From IMG/VR virus record IMGVR_UViG_3300017917_000781, positions 1-37,262 of that record: a stretch of 37,262 nucleotides of DNA; one strand, 5' to 3'. Made by a program: the position numbers and the translations under genes. Positions within the stretch are counted from its first letter, which is position 1, and every line of letters starts with the position of its first letter. The stretch is from a virus. Below, piece by piece: positions 8,008-16,367 of this stretch. Under the pieces are notes generated by a model, which worked only from the letters and a program-made list of their open reading frames with translations, was not told the DNA's origin and did not search any database.

Positions 8008-10038
8008 TTAATATAATTTAATTTCACATGCGTCTGTACTACAGTAAGCTTCGCCTTGTGCCTCTAAATTACCAACCCCATCATAAATTGCAGACCAATC
8101 AATTTTAGCAATTTTACCAACATAAGAGTTATACTCTTCTTTAGTAATCTGAGTATATGGCTGTTGAGGATATGTTTCATTTCCCATCGGCAAGAATGAT
8201 ACCGCTTTTAACTCTCCTTCATAAAGATGAAGAGCTGGAGCAACATGTTTTGTTTCTGTTTCTTTATCAAAAGATAATGTTACAGATACACCGTTGTCAG
8301 ACCAATATTTTTGAGCAGTTGCTGCCAAGCCAATTTTTTCAAAAAGACTTACATCTTTTTCAGATCTTGGATGTCCAGACGCTACTGGAAAATATACTAC
8401 TGATGTATTAGCAGATACTAAGTCAGCTTCAATTTTATATCCCGCTGCTTTAAATAAATGAATCATTGGATCTTGATTTCCAAATCTAATTGCACGTAAA
8501 TAAAATGCTCCACCTGGACCCCAATGAACTCCTGGAGTTGCACCAGACAATAATGACACTGAGCCAGATGGCTTAACAGTTGTTACACGAATTGATTCAC
8601 GTACACATAGCCATTCTGAGTAAGAATGATCATATTGACGAATCTTTTTATATCCTTCATCCATCCACTCACGTAATGCAGGCATTCCTTTAGTGTCTGC
8701 AAAAGATGCAATACCAGTCAATGAGGTTCCAATGCGACGATTGCGTTGCATAATTCCATTTGTAATTTGCCAATGAGTTGGTACAAGAGTTACTGTTTTT
8801 CCATATAAATAAGCAAATTTAAGAGTTTTTAAAAAGTCTTCTTTACTTTCATGACGATTTAAATGAACTTCAACTAATGTGCATAACTCATAAGATTCTA
8901 AAGGTTGTTCTGCACAAGGATTGAATCCCATTACACGGTAGTCTTTTCCATCAGATGGATCTGCAAGACGACCATAATTACGAGCAACATCAAGCCAAAT
9001 AAAACCTGGCTCTCCATTGTTAACAATTAAGTCAACATAGTCTTCATATTTTGTTCCGACTTCTGCAGCAATAGAGTTGTTAGACATCCAAGCCCATCCT
9101 GGATTTTCTGGATCAAATGAATTACGGTCTGGAAATATTTCTGCATTTTTTAAATTACTAAAATCTTTGTCTTCTGGCAAACCAAGTGCAAGAGTTGCTG
9201 AACGACGAACATTTCCAGCAACAACGCAGGTACCAATAAGATTAATAATATCTACAATTGCACGAGAATCAAGAGTTTCTCCAGCCCTACCACCAATTAC
9301 TTTACGAATATTTTCATGTAACTTAATTAATGGTTCTGGTCCTGATGCTGTACCGCCAAACCCTTTAATAGGAGCTCCAAGTGGTCTAATAAGGCTATAA
9401 TCAAATAACTGAATATTTTGATTTGGTCTTAAAAATGAGTTTACAAGTAGTCTTACTGACTCAACCCATCCTTCACGAGTATCTGGTATTTCATATGTAA
9501 TGGCAGGTTCTGTTGGAGCATAAATTGATAGATTTTTATCTTGACCAATAGTATCAAACCCTACACCTACGCCTAGCATTAAAGCATCCATAACCCATCC
9601 AAAAAGGGCTCCTGGATCATTTCTGTCAATATCACGAGTAGACACCATAGCACAGTTCTGAAGTGCTGCTGAGTTCTTTTTTGCCATTGTCATTGGTGTT
9701 CCAAATGCCCAAAGTCCACGGCCTGGAGGAGTCCACTTAAGATTAAACATCCTATCAAAGGCTTCTTGTGCAGATTTTTGTGCTTTATTGTCATTCCAAG
9801 GTAGACGGTTTTCTTTAGCATGGTTTTTTTGTACTGAGTACATTCCTTCAATTACCCGCTTGCAAACCTCATACCATCTTTCTTTTGTGCCATCATCCTT
9901 CATTCTTGAGTATGTTCTAATAAAGGTAATCTCACCAAGAGAGTTAGAGCCAGCGTCTGTAAAGCCAAAAGGTGCTGGAATGTCCTTATATTTTAAAACA
10001 AATTCATCTAGCAAACGAAATGAAAAGATATCTGACAT
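8008..10038 (-). CDS. nrdJ: Class II (adenosylcobalamin-dependent) ribonucleoside-triphosphate reductase
   Basis: This enzyme converts ribonucleotides to deoxyribonucleotides for phage DNA synthesis and uses coenzyme B12 to make the thiyl radical, so it needs no oxygen and no second subunit. The 676-residue protein resembles the monomeric Lactobacillus leichmannii enzyme (about 740). Key residues are in the expected order and spacing: C129 (LQNCAMVSTRD), N373-x-C375-x-E377 (FNPCAEQPL), the partner C386 exactly 11 residues after C375, and a C-terminal redox pair C666-x4-C671 (CSTDACEIKLY). The ribosome site is AGAAAGG. A TACAAT box lies near 10102-10107, and the RNA would begin with a small hairpin. 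It sits among virion genes rather than in the early region, which is odd. The AdoCbl requirement implies that the host makes or imports B12. Confidence 0.95.
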   Translation of the reverse strand: MSDIFSFRLLDEFVLKYKDIPAPFGFTDAGSNSLGEITFIRTYSRMKDDGTKERWYEVCKRVIEGMYSVQKNHAKENRLPWNDNKAQKSAQEAFDRMFNLKWTPPGRGLWAFGTPMTMAKKNSAALQNCAMVSTRDIDRNDPGALFGWVMDALMLGVGVGFDTIGQDKNLSIYAPTEPAITYEIPDTREGWVESVRLLVNSFLRPNQNIQLFDYSLIRPLGAPIKGFGGTASGPEPLIKLHENIRKVIGGRAGETLDSRAIVDIINLIGTCVVAGNVRRSATLALGLPEDKDFSNLKNAEIFPDRNSFDPENPGWAWMSNNSIAAEVGTKYEDYVDLIVNNGEPGFIWLDVARNYGRLADPSDGKDYRVMGFNPCAEQPLESYELCTLVEVHLNRHESKEDFLKTLKFAYLYGKTVTLVPTHWQITNGIMQRNRRIGTSLTGIASFADTKGMPALREWMDEGYKKIRQYDHSYSEWLCVRESIRVTTVKPSGSVSLLSGATPGVHWGPGGAFYLRAIRFGNQDPMIHLFKAAGYKIEADLVSANTSVVYFPVASGHPRSEKDVSLFEKIGLAATAQKYWSDNGVSVTLSFDKETETKHVAPALHLYEGELKAVSFLPMGNETYPQQPYTQITKEEYNSYVGKIAKIDWSAIYDGVGNLEAQGEAYCSTDACEIKLY

Positions 10039-10071
10039 AAAAATTTTGCCTTTCTAAACAAAAAATAATAG

Positions 10072-10107
10072 AGTGCTTTGTATTTTATATAGCACTACCT
10101 AATTGTA
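10072..10107 (-). promoter_or_regulatory. nrdJ promoter with 5'-terminal hairpin
   Basis: On the minus strand an extended -10 box (TGC-TACAAT; hexamer at 10102-10107) is followed after 5 bases by the inverted repeat AGTGCT/AGCACT (arms 10091-10096 and 10072-10077, 13-base loop). The start point predicted 7 bases after the -10 box falls at the hairpin, so the mRNA would start with a stem-loop. No recognisable -35 box and no cobalamin riboswitch were seen in the leader. Confidence 0.5.
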
Positions 10108-10177
10108 GCATAAAATTTATAGTATTAAAAATTGATTTAAGCGTATTTTTATAAACATAAAGTTATACTTAAGGTTT

Positions 10178-10202
10178 AGTGCTTTTATTTTATAAAAGTA
10201 CT
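10178..10202. terminator. Hairpin in the gap between fibre gene and nrdJ
   Basis: AGTGCTTTTA and TAAAAGTACT form a 10-bp stem with one G-T pair and a 5-base loop. It lies downstream of the fibre gene ending at 10242. There is no clear U-tract on either strand, so it is a weak terminator candidate. The 203-base gap otherwise holds only AT-rich sequence and the nrdJ promoter. Confidence 0.35.
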
Positions 10203-10241
10203 GTAATAAAAATTTATAACTACTTTGTTTTTTATTTAGTG

Positions 10242-12125
10242 CTATGCACCAATTAACATCATTTCGCTAAATGCTGCTCCAGCTGCTGGAGTTGACCATG
10301 ATAATGCTCCAGAGCCATCTGTAGACAATGTTTGTCCACTTGTTCCGTCCGATGCTGGCAAAGTCCAAATTCTATTTGTACTTACAGTTGATGGAGCTTT
10401 AAATCCAACATAATGAGTTGAATCTGTATCTGCAAGTCTAAGTTCTGCTGTAGCATTAAGAGTGAGTGCTGTTGTTGCTACTGGACTAGATAAAGTTGGA
10501 GAAGATGCAAATACAAGTGATCCAGAACCAGTTTCATCTGTTATTGCAGAAGCAAGGTTTTCAGATGATGGTGTTCCAAGGAATGTAGCAATACCAGTTC
10601 CAAAAGATGTAATTCCTGTACCGCCATTGGCTACGGCAATAGTAGTACCATTCCATGTACCAGATGTAATTGTTCCAAGAGTAGTTATGCTGTCATCGCC
10701 TGTATATGTACCGCCAGCAACTGCTGCCAGTGTAGAATTATAGGCTTGAATGTCTGTGCCAATATTTGCACTAAAAGTTGTACCAGTTAAGGTTAGTCCT
10801 GTGCCTGCTGAATAAGTACCTGCACCAGAAAATTGAGTAAATTCAATATTATCTGAGCCAACAGTTGTAATTACGTTGGTTTGTACGTAACCTGTTTTGC
10901 CATTAGCAGTTCCAGCCTCTACGAATATAAAGTCTCCAGCATCTACCTCTCCTGCTGTATCATAATCAGTTGCACGGTCTGGAGCACCAGATGCTTTAAC
11001 TACATAAATACCGTTTTCTGTTTTATCTGTTTGGTTTTTAACTAAAACACGATTTCCAGTAGCAAGAGTTACGCCATCAAGAGTATCTCCATTTTCAAGA
11101 GCACTTGCTAATGTAATATTTGCAGTTGTAGCAGCCTGCACCGAAGCATGAACGTTAAGTCCTGCAGTAGCAGCATCAACATATGCTTTTGTAGCAGCAT
11201 CCGAATCTGATGTAGGAGTTGCAAGGCTTGTAATCTTTTGACTGTTCATTGAGAATGAACTAGTTGGAGCAGCAAGGTCAGTTACTTTAGAAGTACGAAC
11301 TTGTGTATCAAAATCTGAAATAGTTGAAGCAGTTTGAGTGCCTGTATGGTTAGCACGAGCAAGTGGATCTGTAGCAAGTTTACTTAGTGCAATGGCTGCT
11401 GAAGCATTAATATCTTCGTTAACGATAGTTCCATTTGTAATATCTGAAGAAGTAATAGAGCCTGAAAGATTAAGTTTGCTATATGCAATTGCAGCAGATG
11501 CATTAATATCATCATTTGTAATAGTTCCATCTGCAATCATTGTTGAAGTAATTGTTCCTGAAGGTGCAGAGAATGTTCCAGTAAATGATGCATTATTTGT
11601 TGGAGCCTTAGCATCTATCTGAGTTTGAATTGCTGAAGTTACGCCATTAAGATATCCGATTTCTGTATCTGAAACATCTGCTACACGAGCTTGAATTGTT
11701 GTTGTATCTACTGCTAAGGTTAATGTGTTTGCAGCATCGTTATAAGTTTTTGTTATACCTGTACCTGCTGTAAGAGCAGCATCAATAGCGTCTTGTGAAA
11801 GTTCTGCAATGTCGGATGTTAAGGCAATAGTACCACTTGAATCTGGAAGAGTAATTGTACGATCAGCGGTTGGGTCTGTTACCTGTAAAGTAGTTTCATA
11901 AGAATCAGCGGTAGCACCTTCAAAAACAATGCTTGTACCAAAAGAAGGATTTACAGTAGAGTTAGCATCAATAAAGTAGTCTAGATCTGCCCAATGATTT
12001 GTGCCATCACCAATTTTAAATTTATTTGTGTCTGATTCCCAACCCATTTCACCAGCATTTAGAATTGGATTTGCTGATGTCCATTGCGCTGCAGTTCCTC
12101 TGCGTTGCTGCATTCTGGTTGCCAT
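10242..12125 (-). CDS. Tail fibre protein with Mtd-like N-terminal domain
   Basis: The 627-residue protein begins MATRMQQRRGTAAQWTSANPILNAGEMGWESDTNKFKIGDG. That is the small N-terminal domain shared by many phage fibres, described from the Bordetella phage major tropism determinant. It is followed by degenerate repeats such as DGTITNDDINASAAIAYSKLN and GTIVNEDINASAAIALSKLA, then VTDLAAPTSSFSMNSQKITSLATPT. A domain at about 345-440 (GDTLDGVTLATGNRVLVKNQ, GDFIFVEAGT) is duplicated in the fibre at 12642. Repeats of this type form trimeric fibre shafts. The ribosome site is AAGGAG, with TATAAT 23 bases before ATG. The receptor-binding role is inferred from the architecture. Confidence 0.85.
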   Translation of the reverse strand: MATRMQQRRGTAAQWTSANPILNAGEMGWESDTNKFKIGDGTNHWADLDYFIDANSTVNPSFGTSIVFEGATADSYETTLQVTDPTADRTITLPDSSGTIALTSDIAELSQDAIDAALTAGTGITKTYNDAANTLTLAVDTTTIQARVADVSDTEIGYLNGVTSAIQTQIDAKAPTNNASFTGTFSAPSGTITSTMIADGTITNDDINASAAIAYSKLNLSGSITSSDITNGTIVNEDINASAAIALSKLATDPLARANHTGTQTASTISDFDTQVRTSKVTDLAAPTSSFSMNSQKITSLATPTSDSDAATKAYVDAATAGLNVHASVQAATTANITLASALENGDTLDGVTLATGNRVLVKNQTDKTENGIYVVKASGAPDRATDYDTAGEVDAGDFIFVEAGTANGKTGYVQTNVITTVGSDNIEFTQFSGAGTYSAGTGLTLTGTTFSANIGTDIQAYNSTLAAVAGGTYTGDDSITTLGTITSGTWNGTTIAVANGGTGITSFGTGIATFLGTPSSENLASAITDETGSGSLVFASSPTLSSPVATTALTLNATAELRLADTDSTHYVGFKAPSTVSTNRIWTLPASDGTSGQTLSTDGSGALSWSTPAAGAAFSEMMLIGA

Positions 12126-12162
12126 TACGACTCCTTATTCCTATCCATATTATAACAGATAA

Positions 12163-12621
12163 TTAGTTAAAATTATCTATTGCTATTCCGCCATCCCAAG
12201 TTTCATCCCAAGATGCGGTATTATAAAATCCAGCACTAACTAATTCTCCTGCTTGATAATAATATCCTGCATCTTTAAAAATGCTTACAACCAAACCGCT
12301 TCCATCAATTGCAGTATCATGAATGTGATCCTGCAATGTTTCTGCGTCTTCAAGTGTAGCAATTGCAACCCATTCAGAATTATAATAAACATGAACTCTT
12401 TCTGTTAATGTATCAAGCCATAAATCTCCATTGCTTGGAGATACTGGAGCTGTTCCACTAACAGGAACACTTGGTGAACCTACAGCGTTATCTACATATA
12501 GTTTTGTTGCTGCATGACCATTTTCAGTCGGAGTGGCAACTGAGACTGTTCCTCCAAAAGTACCGCCTTCGGCTACTGCAATGCCGTGCTTTACTCTGAA
12601 GTCTCTATTAGTAGTTGCCAC
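12163..12621 (-). CDS. Small fibre-associated structural protein
   Basis: A 152-residue protein starting with GTG at 12621, behind a GAGGTC ribosome site. Its N-terminus (MATTNRDFRVKHGIAVAEGG) is clearly related to the N-terminus of the next fibre upstream (MATVTKDFRVKAGLVVEGS). It also shares the ENGHAATKLYVDNAV motif typical of fibre shaft-to-head transitions (compare SDAATKAYVDAAT in its neighbour). The middle, GDLWLDTLTERVHVYYNSEWVAI, is common in phage fibre proteins. It is probably a short fibre or fibre-attachment subunit that uses the same docking domain as the long fibre. The exact role is not known. Confidence 0.75.
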   Translation of the reverse strand: MATTNRDFRVKHGIAVAEGGTFGGTVSVATPTENGHAATKLYVDNAVGSPSVPVSGTAPVSPSNGDLWLDTLTERVHVYYNSEWVAIATLEDAETLQDHIHDTAIDGSGLVVSIFKDAGYYYQAGELVSAGFYNTASWDETWDGGIAIDNFN

Positions 12622-12641
12622 TTCCGACCTCTATTCTTTTA

Positions 12642-14528
12642 TTATGCTTCTATGTAAGTTTTGCTTACTTTTACAGAAGTTCCTGATGCTGTACCAGTTA
12701 CTTTCAAGCGAACATTTCCACCGTTATAATCTGCGTCGGTAGTTCCAAGAACAGCATTGCTAAATACATCTGCATACTCTGTTAGATAAACGTTATTGTT
12801 TCCATCTACTGCAACAAGAACTTCAATTACCTCAATGTCGTTATCTTTTTTCATTTGAACGACATACTTAGCACTTGAATATGTTGTAGCAGACCATGAA
12901 TCAATTACTGTTGCTGAATCTGAAGCAGTTCCAGCTGCGGTACCAAGAAGAGCATCTGTAAGAGTTACAGATCCTACTGTTACACCACTAAATGATGGTG
13001 TTGCTCCTGAGTGTAGGTCTTGTGGGCCAGATAGTGTAATCGCACCTGTAGATGCAGATGCACTAATCTGATTAGCTGTGCCAGTGATTGAAAGCACACC
13101 AGTGTTTTCAATTGTGTCAGCATTTACCTGAATACCAGTTCCTGCACCAACATTAAATGTATTACCATCTAATGTCATACCAGCGCCACCAAGATATGTA
13201 CCAGCACCTGAGAACTGTGTAAATACTATTGCATCAGTTCCAATTGTTGCTGGACGATTTGTTTGTACCCAACCAGTTCCAGCATTTACTGTGCCTGCAT
13301 ATACGAATACAAAGTCACCAGAGTCAACCTCTGCTGCTGTATCAAAGTCTGTAGCACGGCTTGGTTGTCCTGAAGCCTGAACTACATAAATACCGTTTTC
13401 AGACTGTGTAGTTTGGTTCTTAACAAGAATACGGTCATTAGTTGCAAGGGTAATTCCATCAAGAGTGTCACCATTCTCAAGAGCATTTGCAAGATTAACG
13501 TTTGTAGTTGTTGCTGCACGTACAGACTCATGAATATGAAGTCCTTCTGCAATTGAATCTACATAACCTTTAGTTGCTGCATCTGTTGAGTTTGTTGGTG
13601 TTCCAAGACCTGTGATCTTGTAGGTAGCCATGCTTACGTCGGCAGTTGGTGCTCCAACAGCGTTAAGTGCAAACTCTGATGGGTCTACAGAAATTGCTCC
13701 TGAAGAATCATCATAATCAAGACCATTACCTACAGAATTACCAATAGCATCTTGTGCTCTTTCGTCTGTAAAGTACTTGTTTGTTGCACCTTCTGAAACA
13801 TCATCTGTTCCAAGAGTACGGGTTCCACCAAGTGAAACTGAAGTACCATTGATAGTAATTGATGAGTTTTCAAGTTTATTATTTGCAATTGATCCTGCAA
13901 GCATTGTGTTTGTTACTGTGGAAGTATCTGCTGCAGTGATTGCAGTTCCAGAAATCTTGGTCTTATCAATTGCTGCGCTTGCATTAATATCAGCATCTAC
14001 AATTGTACCGTCAGCAATCATTGTGCTTGTAACAGTTCCTGTATCACCAGTTGTTACGAAGTTTGCATCTGTAAGTGCTGAGTTGAATTCAGAAGTTGTA
14101 CCTGATACTGTGTTTGAGCCAAGTGCAATTGTTTTATTTGTTAGTGTGTCTGTTGTATCACGAAGAACAACTTGTCCAGTTGCATCTGGAAGTGTGATTG
14201 TTCTATCTGCAGTTGGATCAGTTACTTGTAGTGTTGTTTCATGATCATTTGCAGTTGCGCCCTCAAATAAAATGCTTGCGCCAAATTCTCCGACTGCTTG
14301 TGGTGCTGCCCACTCAATTCCATTTGTGGCACTTGAGTTGGCTGTGAGGATATATCCGTTTGTTCCAGCTGCGAGACGAGTTACAGCGTCTGCGCCTGAA
14401 GCAACTAATAGATCACCTTTTGCATCTACTAATGCTTCTGTTAGAATATCGTGACCATTGACAGTTGCGGTTGATCCTTCAACTACCAGGCCAGCTTTTA
14501 CTCTAAAGTCTTTTGTTACTGTTGCCAT
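12642..14528 (-). CDS. Long tail fibre protein
   Basis: A 628-residue repetitive fibre protein with an AAAGGAG ribosome site. The N-terminal docking segment, DFRVKAGLVVEGSTATVNGHDIL, is followed by AAGTNGYILTANSSATNGIEWAAP and repeats such as STMIADGTIVDADINASAAIDKTK. It carries the same domain of about 100 residues as the fibre at 10242 (GDTLDGITLATNDRILVKNQ, GDFVFVYAGTVNAGTGWVQTN). Its last 90 residues (from about VIDSWSATTYSSAKYVVQMK) are homologous to the C-terminal part of the next protein upstream (14541-14987). That C-terminal domain is frequent in marine T4-like phage fibres. Function as a virion fibre is well supported; the receptor is unknown. Confidence 0.85.
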   Translation of the reverse strand: MATVTKDFRVKAGLVVEGSTATVNGHDILTEALVDAKGDLLVASGADAVTRLAAGTNGYILTANSSATNGIEWAAPQAVGEFGASILFEGATANDHETTLQVTDPTADRTITLPDATGQVVLRDTTDTLTNKTIALGSNTVSGTTSEFNSALTDANFVTTGDTGTVTSTMIADGTIVDADINASAAIDKTKISGTAITAADTSTVTNTMLAGSIANNKLENSSITINGTSVSLGGTRTLGTDDVSEGATNKYFTDERAQDAIGNSVGNGLDYDDSSGAISVDPSEFALNAVGAPTADVSMATYKITGLGTPTNSTDAATKGYVDSIAEGLHIHESVRAATTTNVNLANALENGDTLDGITLATNDRILVKNQTTQSENGIYVVQASGQPSRATDFDTAAEVDSGDFVFVYAGTVNAGTGWVQTNRPATIGTDAIVFTQFSGAGTYLGGAGMTLDGNTFNVGAGTGIQVNADTIENTGVLSITGTANQISASASTGAITLSGPQDLHSGATPSFSGVTVGSVTLTDALLGTAAGTASDSATVIDSWSATTYSSAKYVVQMKKDNDIEVIEVLVAVDGNNNVYLTEYADVFSNAVLGTTDADYNGGNVRLKVTGTASGTSVKVSKTYIEA

Positions 14529-14540
14529 TATTTATCTCCT

Positions 14541-14987
14541 TTAGGCCTTTAGTCCCATACGCAAATAGCGTAGGGTTATAGGTGTTATTCCCCCTACTGG
14601 AACAACAGTTAATGAAACTGTATCTCCAGCCCTTGAGACACTAATGGTGCCAATATTCCCATCATTGTCAATTGTTCCATATTCGCTAACGTTTGTATTT
14701 GATGCGTCAACTAATATGCTTAGTTCTGTAGCATAGTATTTATTTGCACCGCCTGCTACATACTTAAGCGAGATCAAATATTTCATTGCTCTCCACTCAG
14801 AAGCGGTAAAACTATCAAACACGGTTGAGTTTTCAATTCCGTTTATTGTTGTTTCATTATTTCCATCTGTTCCAAGATCTGTTGACCTAGCAGAGGCACT
14901 ATCAATTAAATCTTCATAGTCTTCTTGAGTAGGTCTATCACCAGTTTGAAATTTGGTTTTAACGGTGGGAATTGATACTTTGGCCAT
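14541..14987 (-). CDS. Stand-alone copy of the fibre C-terminal domain
   Basis: A 148-residue protein. From about residue 50 on (STVFDSFTASEWRAMKYLISLK, ATELSILVDASN, EYGTIDNDGNIG, TVSLTVVPVGGITPITLRYLR) it aligns by eye with the C-terminal domain of the long fibre at 12642. The N-terminal 45 residues (KFQTGDRPTQEDYEDLIDSASAR) form a separate helical segment also seen in phage fibre-tip proteins. TATAAT lies exactly 6 bases before the ATG with no ribosome site, so transcription probably starts at the A of the start codon. Likely a fibre tip or an alternative fibre subunit. Confidence 0.75.
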   Translation of the reverse strand: MAKVSIPTVKTKFQTGDRPTQEDYEDLIDSASARSTDLGTDGNNETTINGIENSTVFDSFTASEWRAMKYLISLKYVAGGANKYYATELSILVDASNTNVSEYGTIDNDGNIGTISVSRAGDTVSLTVVPVGGITPITLRYLRMGLKA

Positions 14988-14993
14988 GTGGCT

Positions 14994-14999
14994 ATTATA
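14994..14999 (-). promoter_or_regulatory. Leaderless -10 box (TATAAT, 6 bp before ATG)
   Basis: A perfect TATAAT on the minus strand separated from ATG 14987 by 6 bases. The predicted start point coincides with the first base of the start codon, and no Shine-Dalgarno sequence is present. Confidence 0.65.
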
Positions 15000-15007
15000 T
15001 CATTTTA

Positions 15008-15229
15008 TTACAAGATATAGTTATTAATGCCAATTACTTGTAAACCAATACCTGGCACATTTGAATAAGCTGACGGGATACCAATAGTTGTAAATCTAAC
15101 TCTAAATGGTAAAACCTCATTAATCTTGGTTAAGCGTTGTCCATATGTTATTTTAGTTTTTGGATAGTCTTTTGTAGTTACTTTTTCTATCCTATTTTTA
15201 GAATCATCTAGGATTACTACAGAAGCCAT
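15008..15229 (-). CDS. Small conserved virion-module protein
   Basis: A 73-residue protein. Its start codon overlaps the stop of the upstream gene in a TAATG, so it is translationally coupled to it. The C-terminal half (EVLPFRVRFTTIGIPSAYSNVPGIGLQVIGINNYIL) resembles short hypothetical proteins found beside tail-fibre genes in cyanophages. No catalytic or metal-binding motif is visible and there is no membrane segment. Function is unknown. The context points to a virion or fibre-assembly role. Confidence 0.65.
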   Translation of the reverse strand: MASVVILDDSKNRIEKVTTKDYPKTKITYGQRLTKINEVLPFRVRFTTIGIPSAYSNVPGIGLQVIGINNYIL

Positions 15230-15639
15230 TACGACTCACTATTTGTTACATCTTCAATAATATTCATTGTACCCCGTGCAACTGTCCATACACGACTTTC
15301 ATCGCTTAACTCAATATCAAATATATCGCCAGTTTCTAGTAGTGTTGACTGATTTGCAGTTAAAGATACTGTGAACTCACCAGCTGCATCTGTTTCTGTT
15401 GGTGCTGGAGATAATGTAACAATTAGTTCTGCATCGTCTGTAAAGTCACCTGGTTTTGTATTTGGACGTTTAATTTCCATATCAATGGTCCAGTCACCGA
15501 TAGTTAGTGGATCTTTGTTATCATCTGTAACATAAACACGAAATGATGCGGTATCTCCACGAACAACTGTCCATACAACATTTGGTGGTGTATTTCCAAC
15601 GGAATATGAATTTTGTGCTTGATCTCTAAATGTAGCCAT
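15229..15639 (-). CDS. Beta-sandwich structural protein, WTVVRGD family (paralogue 1)
   Basis: A 136-residue protein with the N-terminal motif VVWTVVRGDTASFRVYV and a later GEFTVSLTANQSTLL and RVWTVARGTMNIIED. It is related to two other proteins in this window (21267-21617 and 22460-22861), which share the RGD[TS]A motif and a similar length. The pattern resembles the N-terminal Ig-like domain of baseplate upper proteins (BppU-like), but that match is only by eye. TATAAT lies 9 bases before the start codon and no ribosome site is present. Downstream genes are tightly packed. Confidence 0.7.
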   Translation of the reverse strand: MATFRDQAQNSYSVGNTPPNVVWTVVRGDTASFRVYVTDDNKDPLTIGDWTIDMEIKRPNTKPGDFTDDAELIVTLSPAPTETDAAGEFTVSLTANQSTLLETGDIFDIELSDESRVWTVARGTMNIIEDVTNSES

Positions 15640-15694
15640 AACTAAATCATTATACCACTAACTAATAACAATTTATTTATTTTTTTATCTAAAC

Positions 15695-15750
15695 TTGACT
15701 TGAAAGGTCAAAGGATGTTATAATTAATACATGCTACCTATTGGTAGCAT
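15695..15750 (+). promoter_or_regulatory. Lysozyme promoter with 5'-terminal hairpin
   Basis: TTGACT (15695-15700), an 18-base spacer and TATAAT (15719-15724) form a strong plus-strand promoter. The predicted start point, 15731, is the first base of a perfect inverted repeat ATGCTACC/GGTAGCAT with a 4-base loop (15731-15750). The transcript would therefore begin with an 8-bp hairpin. The ribosome site AGGAGGT follows just downstream. Confidence 0.75.
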
Positions 15751-15775
15751 TTGTTCTCTAGGAGGTATTTTTACA

Positions 15776-16324
15776 ATGAGAGAATCAAAAGTTTGGCTAG
15801 GGGTATTAATATTAGTTATTGGAAGTACCGTCTTTGCTGGTACAGCCAAGGCTACTAATGAAAATAACTTATTAACTAAACAAGCATTAGATGCTATTGC
15901 CACCAGCCAGGTGGCCTTTTTGGTTTCTAATCAGAAAAAACTAGAAAAATATGAAAATGCTCATGCACTTACAGATGAGCAACTAGTTGATATGTTATCT
16001 GCTGTTGGGTTTAAAGGTAAATCTCTTAGAACTGCTTGCGCTATTGCAAAGGCAGAATCTAATGGACGACCATTAGCCTTTAATGGTAACGTAAAAACTG
16101 GAGATAATTCATATGGCGTATTTCAAATAAATATGCTTGGGGAACTTGGTTCAGATCGCAGGGAAAAATTTGATCTAGACTCAAATGCTGAATTGTTAAA
16201 TCCAGTAGTAAATGCACAGATAGCTCTTCATATGACTGATGGTGGAGAAGATTGGTCTTCTTGGACATCTAAAAACAGCAAGAGATATTTACAATGGTTA
16301 AACAAATATCCGTGTAAAAAATAA
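15776..16324 (+). CDS. Secreted lysozyme/lytic transglycosylase-like protein (endolysin candidate)
   Basis: The start is set at ATG 15776, which has AGGAGGT 8 bases upstream and gives a normal signal peptide (positive N-terminus, WLGVLILVIGSTVFAG hydrophobic core, cleavage likely after GTAKA, residue 26). An in-frame ATG at 15731 coincides with the transcription start but would bury the signal. Residues 85-180 resemble a lysozyme-like/SLT fold: CAIAKAESNGRPLAFNG with probable catalytic E94, then SYGVFQINMLGELG, then a C-terminal WSSWTSKNSKRYLQWL. The likely role is cutting peptidoglycan, either for lysis or as a virion enzyme. The gene stands alone in the plus direction between two minus-strand blocks, with its own promoter and terminator. 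At 182 residues it lacks an obvious cell-wall-binding domain. Confidence 0.8.
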   Translation: MRESKVWLGVLILVIGSTVFAGTAKATNENNLLTKQALDAIATSQVAFLVSNQKKLEKYENAHALTDEQLVDMLSAVGFKGKSLRTACAIAKAESNGRPLAFNGNVKTGDNSYGVFQINMLGELGSDRREKFDLDSNAELLNPVVNAQIALHMTDGGEDWSSWTSKNSKRYLQWLNKYPCKK

Positions 16325-16334
16325 ATAATAAAAG

Positions 16335-16367
16335 AATACCCCATCATTAATTTGGTGGGGTATTTTT
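16335..16367 (+). terminator. Rho-independent terminator of the lysozyme gene
   Basis: AATACCCCA (16335-16343) pairs with TGGGGTATT (16356-16364). The 9-bp stem is followed by a short T run. It lies 11 bases after the lysozyme stop codon and just past the end of the convergent gene, so it may act in both directions. Confidence 0.8.

Noticed and set aside
10039-10241. Cobalamin riboswitch upstream of the B12-dependent reductase
   Set aside because: The leader is only about 60 bases, AT-rich and lacks the conserved B12-box; only a short hairpin is present.
13777-14244. 155-residue plus-strand frame within the long fibre gene
   Set aside because: Shadow of fibre repeats on the other strand; no start signal and no recognisable domain.
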